Positions 43,946 through 64,000 of a DNA stretch of 64,000 nucleotides are shown here, piece by piece. Both the position numbers and the translations under genes were made by a program. The DNA is from Myotis daubentonii (Eukaryota > Chordata > Mammalia > Chiroptera > Vespertilionidae). Every line of letters starts with the position of its first letter. The stretch's first letter is position 1. The stretch covers positions 59,923,787 through 59,987,786 of the forward strand of contig NC_081842.1 of NCBI RefSeq assembly GCF_963259705.1, read 5' to 3'. The notes beneath the pieces were generated by a model that saw only the letters and a program-made list of their open reading frames with translations, searched no databases and had not been told where the DNA came from.

Positions 43946-44084
43946 GAACAAAATAAAGCAACCATTGAATGCATAAATAAGTGGAACAACAAACTGATTC
44001 TCTCTCAAAAAAAGATTTTTTTAAATTATTAAAAAATAAAGAAAATAATTAATTAATTAGTTTAATGCCTGTCTCCTTCTCTAG

Positions 44085-44195
44085 GCTCTTTTTCTTTGAG
44101 AGCAGGAGCCATATCATATCATTTCTCTGCCATATACCCAGTGCCCAGCACACAGTGAATGGTCAATAAATAGTTAAGTGAATGAATGCATAAAA
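44085..44195 (+). mobile_element. L2 LINE 3' end
   Basis: AGAGCAGGAGCCATATC, CCCAGTGCCCAGCACAC and GGTCAATAAATAG are the L2 tail pattern. Confidence 0.65.
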
Positions 44196-44276
44196 GGTAA
44201 CTAGGGAAAATCTTTACTTTATGGAGTAACATCCCCATCTTGTGGAATTTTAGAATATTGTCATTAAAAATTATAA

Positions 44277-44318
44277 AAAAATATTTTAAAATTTTATTTA
44301 TTGATTTGAGAGAGGGAG

Positions 44319-44383
<65 letters not shown>

Positions 44384-44498
44384 TATTGCACTTATTTATG
44401 CATTCAGTAGTTGCTTCTTGTATGTACTTTGACCAGAGATGGAATCGCAACCTTGGCATATGGGGACAATGCTGAAATTAACTGAGTACCCGGCTGGG
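44277..44498 (-). mobile_element. Ves SINE with expanded (GA)n
   Basis: Diverged minus-strand copy whose tail carries a pure GA run at 44326-44378. Confidence 0.75.
44326..44378. repeat. (GA)n microsatellite
   Basis: About 26 GA units inside the Ves SINE at 44277. Confidence 0.95.
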
Positions 44499-44796
44499 GC
44501 AAAACAATGTATTTTAATAGGGTACGTTTTCACAGGAGAGTTGACACTCAAGTGGTATTTCCCAGACTTGTATTAGAGTCTTTTTTGTTGGACTGGTCCT
44601 TTTGAGAGGTGCTGTATTTCGTTTACTAGGTTTGCTTGGTTAAACGGATTTCGCAAGTAGGTAATGAGCCGGCAGCAGTTTACATGCAGAGCTCATTTGA
44701 TATGTGGCAAGGTAGAATCCATGAACAAACTCTTGGATCACAATGATCTTCAGGCACACGCAGGTCCTTTCCTTGCAGCGTTCAAACAGCCATCTA

Positions 44797-44975
44797 AGTG
44801 GTTCTCAACCCTCTGGCCCTTTAAATACAGTTCCTCATGTTGTGACCCAAATATAAAATTATTTTCGTTGCTACTTCATAACTAATGTTGCTACTGTTTT
44901 GAATCGTAATGTAAATATCTGATATGCAGGATGGTCTTAGGCAACCCCTGATGAGGGGTACAACTCCCCATCACA
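44797..44975 (-). mobile_element. SPIN-like hAT element, partial
   Basis: Opposite orientation to the copy at 36507: GTGGTTCTCAACC, then TACAGTTCCTCATGTTGTG and ATGCAGGATGGTCTTAGGC. The 5' terminal region is lost, so there is no usable duplication. Confidence 0.75.
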
Positions 44976-45381
44976 GTTGTACCCACAGTGTGCGGTGGCT
45001 ACAGAGGCATTGTGTAAAGAAATAGCCTCTGCCCTACCATCACACGCTAGGAGAAAGGAGCAGATTCCACTCCATTTTAGAAATCTTAGGTTTTATTTGT
45101 ATGCTTTGCACACATAATGTATCATGATTTAAAAAAAAAAAAAGATACCAATGTGTTAAGAGGACTTACTTCCCTTGATCTACCTATTATGGGCAGCTCA
45201 TTTTACGAAGTTAGTAAACCTTGCTATTCAAATGGTCGAATGCATAATGTTTAGCCAGTCTGATTATAAATGCAGATTACATAGGCGAAGTCTTTTCCCC
45301 GCCTCTTTGGACCCACACTAGCCAACCACGGAGGCGGGAGGTCTGAGGCGCCAGCCAGAGCCGCTCCCTCCCCGCGACTCT

Positions 45382-45450
45382 ATGGTCCGCAGGTTACTCT
45401 CATTACTGGGAACTCGATGGTTCCGGGGCGGGCTGGGAGGCTGCGTTTGA
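45382..45450 (+). other. Upstream ORF in POLQ leader (22 codons)
   Basis: ATG at 45382, TGA at 45448-45450, out of frame with POLQ. It matters only if transcription starts upstream of it. Confidence 0.4.
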
Positions 45451-45557
45451 AGACCCGGCGGGAAGATGACAGGCACACCTGTCACCGGGCCGGGTTTCTC
45501 CCGAAGGGGAGGACGCTGGAACTGTGGCTGTCGCTGAACAGCCGGGAGGGGATCGCG

Positions 45558-62188
<16,631 letters not shown>

Positions 62189-62289
62189 TGATTTCTTATT
62201 AACCACACTAAATACTCTTAGATTTAATTTTAATAAATTGTATGATTAAGATTAAGTAAGAGTAAAACAAATAGGTTTACTTATCTGTA

Positions 62290-62600
62290 TAGTAAACCTA
62301 ACTTGCAGTAAATGTCTTGGTGTCCCTTGCTAAAGTCTTCATACAGATTGTTTTCAGATGCAGCATGTTGCCCTCAGTCAGAGCATGTTTTCTGTTCTTG
62401 TCTTCCACTGACAAATATAATGCCTTTTCCAGCTTAACTAAGCACTTATCACACACTATGTCCTTAACTTTTGCAATTTGAGATGTGACAGCAAAACTAG
62501 CACACATTGCTTTTTCCGGTACAGTTTCACGGATAGAAGATTCATTCTTACCATAAATGTTAGCAACTTCAGCATACATTTATGCACTGCTTAATGACAT
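62290..62600 (-). pseudogene. Tigger (pogo-type) transposase fragment
   Basis: A 93-codon minus-strand frame (62579-62298) reads VANIYGKNESSIRE and VKLEKALYLSVEDKNRK, the DNA-binding region of Tigger transposases. Both ends of the protein are missing. POLQ intron 8. Confidence 0.8.
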
Positions 62601-63060
62601 AGTCTGAGAAAAATGTCATTAGGTAATTTTGTTGTTGTGCAAACATCATAAAGTGCACTTACACAAACCTAGATGATATAGTCTACTCTATACCTAGGAT
62701 ATATGGTATAGCCTGTTGTTTTTAGGCTATATATCCAACATGTTACTGTACTGAGCATTCTAGGCAGTTGTAATATAGTGCTAAGTATTTGTATCTAAAC
62801 ATATCTAAACATAGAAAAGGTACAGTAAAAATATGCTATAAAGATAAAAAATGGTACACTATTACCATGAATGGAGCTTGCAGGACTGGAAATTGCTCTG
62901 GGTGAGTCAGTGAGTAAGTGATAAGTGACTGTGAAGGCACTTGTAGTTTCACACACTTCTGTAGACTTATAAACACTTTACACTTGGACTACACTGAATC
63001 TATAAAATAACATGAGATTAAATCAAGCACAAGATAAAATGATGCAATCAAGAGATGCAG
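62585..63060 (+). mobile_element. Old interspersed repeat, family not assigned
   Basis: CACTGCTTAATGACATAGTC and CAAACCTAGATGATATAG belong to a dispersed mammalian repeat I recognise but cannot name with confidence. It adjoins the Tigger piece. Confidence 0.45.
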
Positions 63061-63171
63061 TAAACACAAGATTATGAGGCTGCTGTTGGAGTAACTTGGC
63101 ATACTGTTTAACAGTAAACTATTTTTTTATAAATAGAAAGCATATTCTAAAATAGATTATTACCGATTCTA

Positions 63172-64000
63172 CAACTAGAAGGAAAGAGAAAAGCATACCG
63201 AGACTCAGAGGAGGTGCAGTGCGGAAAATACAAAGGTGCGGAGGTGTGTGTGGAGTGGGCTGGTGGCTGAGGGCGCGGTTGTCTGTTTCAGTCCGGAGGG
63301 AGTCTCAGGCTCTGAGCTCCAGTTCCGGGCGAGTCTCTGGGGACACAGACTCAAATGGGAGAAGTGGGACTGTCTGGCATCAGTCCGAACTCGAGGGCAG
63401 CTTTCTCTCCGAGGTTTGCAGCCGTTGCTGGGACTCTGAGAGCAGCCATAACTGCTCGCTCCACCTGCCCTGTTGATCCCCTGGGACCTGCCCTGCCCAA
63501 GCCTTGCACAGAGGCATTTGCGGGATAGCCTTAGGCAAAGGCTAGATTAGCACCTCCCTAGAGGACAGAAGTTCTCCCACTGCAGACACAGCTGATTCTC
63601 ACAGTCAGTTGGCCTGGAGGTCAAATCCTCTCCAGTATTACCTACAACAATCAAGGCTTAACTACAACAAGACTGCGCACAAAGACCACAAGGGGGTGCA
63701 CCAAGAAAGCATAAAAAATGCGGAGACAAAGAAACAGGACACAACTGACAGAAATGGAGGATATAGAGTTCAAAACCACACTTTTAAGGTCTCTCAAGAA
63801 CTGTCTAGAAGCTGCTGATAAACTTAGTAAGGCCCTCGAAAAGACTGGTGAGACTGCCGATAAATATAGTGAGATCCTCAAAATTTCTAATGAGACCCTC
63901 GATGTTGTAATAAAGGACCAACTAGAAATTATGCATACACTGACTGAAATAAAGAATATTATACAGACTCCCAACAGCAGACCAGAGAATCGCAAGAATC
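63172..64000 (+). mobile_element. L1/HAL1 5' region and ORF1 start, cut by window edge
   Basis: Begins ATTCTACAACTAGAAGG, equivalent to about position 30982 in the HAL1 copy, so it is 5' truncated by roughly 125 bp. It continues through the same 5' region into ORF1. Confidence 0.88.
63718..64000 (+). CDS. L1/HAL1 ORF1 protein, N-terminal part, open to window edge
   Basis: The frame is open from ATG at 63718 to position 64000 (94 codons), starting MRRQRNRTQL as in the HAL1 ORF1. The coiled-coil segment is longer than in the copy at 31564: about 17 extra residues with a repeated EKTGET / KISNET pattern. Whether ORF2 follows, and so whether this is L1 or HAL1, cannot be seen. Confidence 0.8.
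   Translation, partial: MRRQRNRTQLTEMEDIEFKTTLLRSLKNCLEAADKLSKALEKTGETADKYSEILKISNETLDVVIKDQLEIMHTLTEIKNIIQTPNSRPENRKN

Overview
This is a stretch of mammalian nuclear DNA, almost certainly from a vespertilionid (evening) bat. The evidence is the repeat content: about two dozen copies of the tRNA-derived Ves SINE on both strands, HeliBat-type Helitrons (5' TC...TAATAAAAG, 3' hairpin plus CTAG), SPIN-like and other Buster-type hAT MITEs with intact 8-bp target duplications, and a half-LINE (HAL1). That combination is characteristic of vespertilionids. I cannot name the species.

Genes. The order matches human 3q13.33 read in reverse: the 3' end of HCLS1 (+, five exons, 1060-3685), FBXO40 (-, stop at 9025, ATG at 14587, possible 5' noncoding exon near 26.7-27.0 kb), then the first eight coding exons of POLQ (+, 45558-62111, helicase half, continuing past the right edge). 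In human the homeobox gene ARGFX lies between FBXO40 and POLQ. I could not recognise a homeobox here. All coding exons found have open frames, compatible splice phases and usable splice sites, so the three genes look functional. One FBXO40 intron must use a GC-AG donor.

Layout. 1-1027: antisense L1/HAL1 5' region ending about 30 bp before an HCLS1 exon. 1.06-4.8 kb: HCLS1 exons and 3' UTR, the latter split by an antisense solo LTR. 4.8-9.0 kb: probable FBXO40 3' UTR with old DNA transposons. 9.0-14.6 kb: FBXO40 coding exons. 14.6-27.9 kb: FBXO40 5' intron, MIR/L2/hAT/Helitron copies, and a candidate muscle promoter. 27.9-34.3 kb: a three-layer nest in which a Tigger-like DNA transposon is split by a class I endogenous retrovirus, which is itself split by a full HAL1 element with an intact ORF1. 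34.3-45.2 kb: antisense L1 ORF2 remnants, many SINEs, a 220-bp near-perfect palindrome, a Helitron and a class II solo LTR. 45.3-45.8 kb: GC-rich POLQ promoter and exon 1. 46-62 kb: POLQ exons 2-8, with introns carrying two head-to-tail Helitrons, a minisatellite, and a 635-bp near-identical duplication shared by introns 5 and 7. 62.1-64 kb: POLQ intron 8 with a Tigger transposase relic and the 5' part of another L1/HAL1 whose ORF1 runs open off the right edge.

The genes do not form a pathway: HCLS1 is a haematopoietic actin/SH3 adaptor, FBXO40 a muscle SCF ubiquitin-ligase adaptor, and POLQ a DNA-repair polymerase-helicase. The interest of the window lies in transposon layering and in the small gene-structure changes. 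All similarity statements come from reading and family knowledge. No database search was run, and divergence counts were made by eye.
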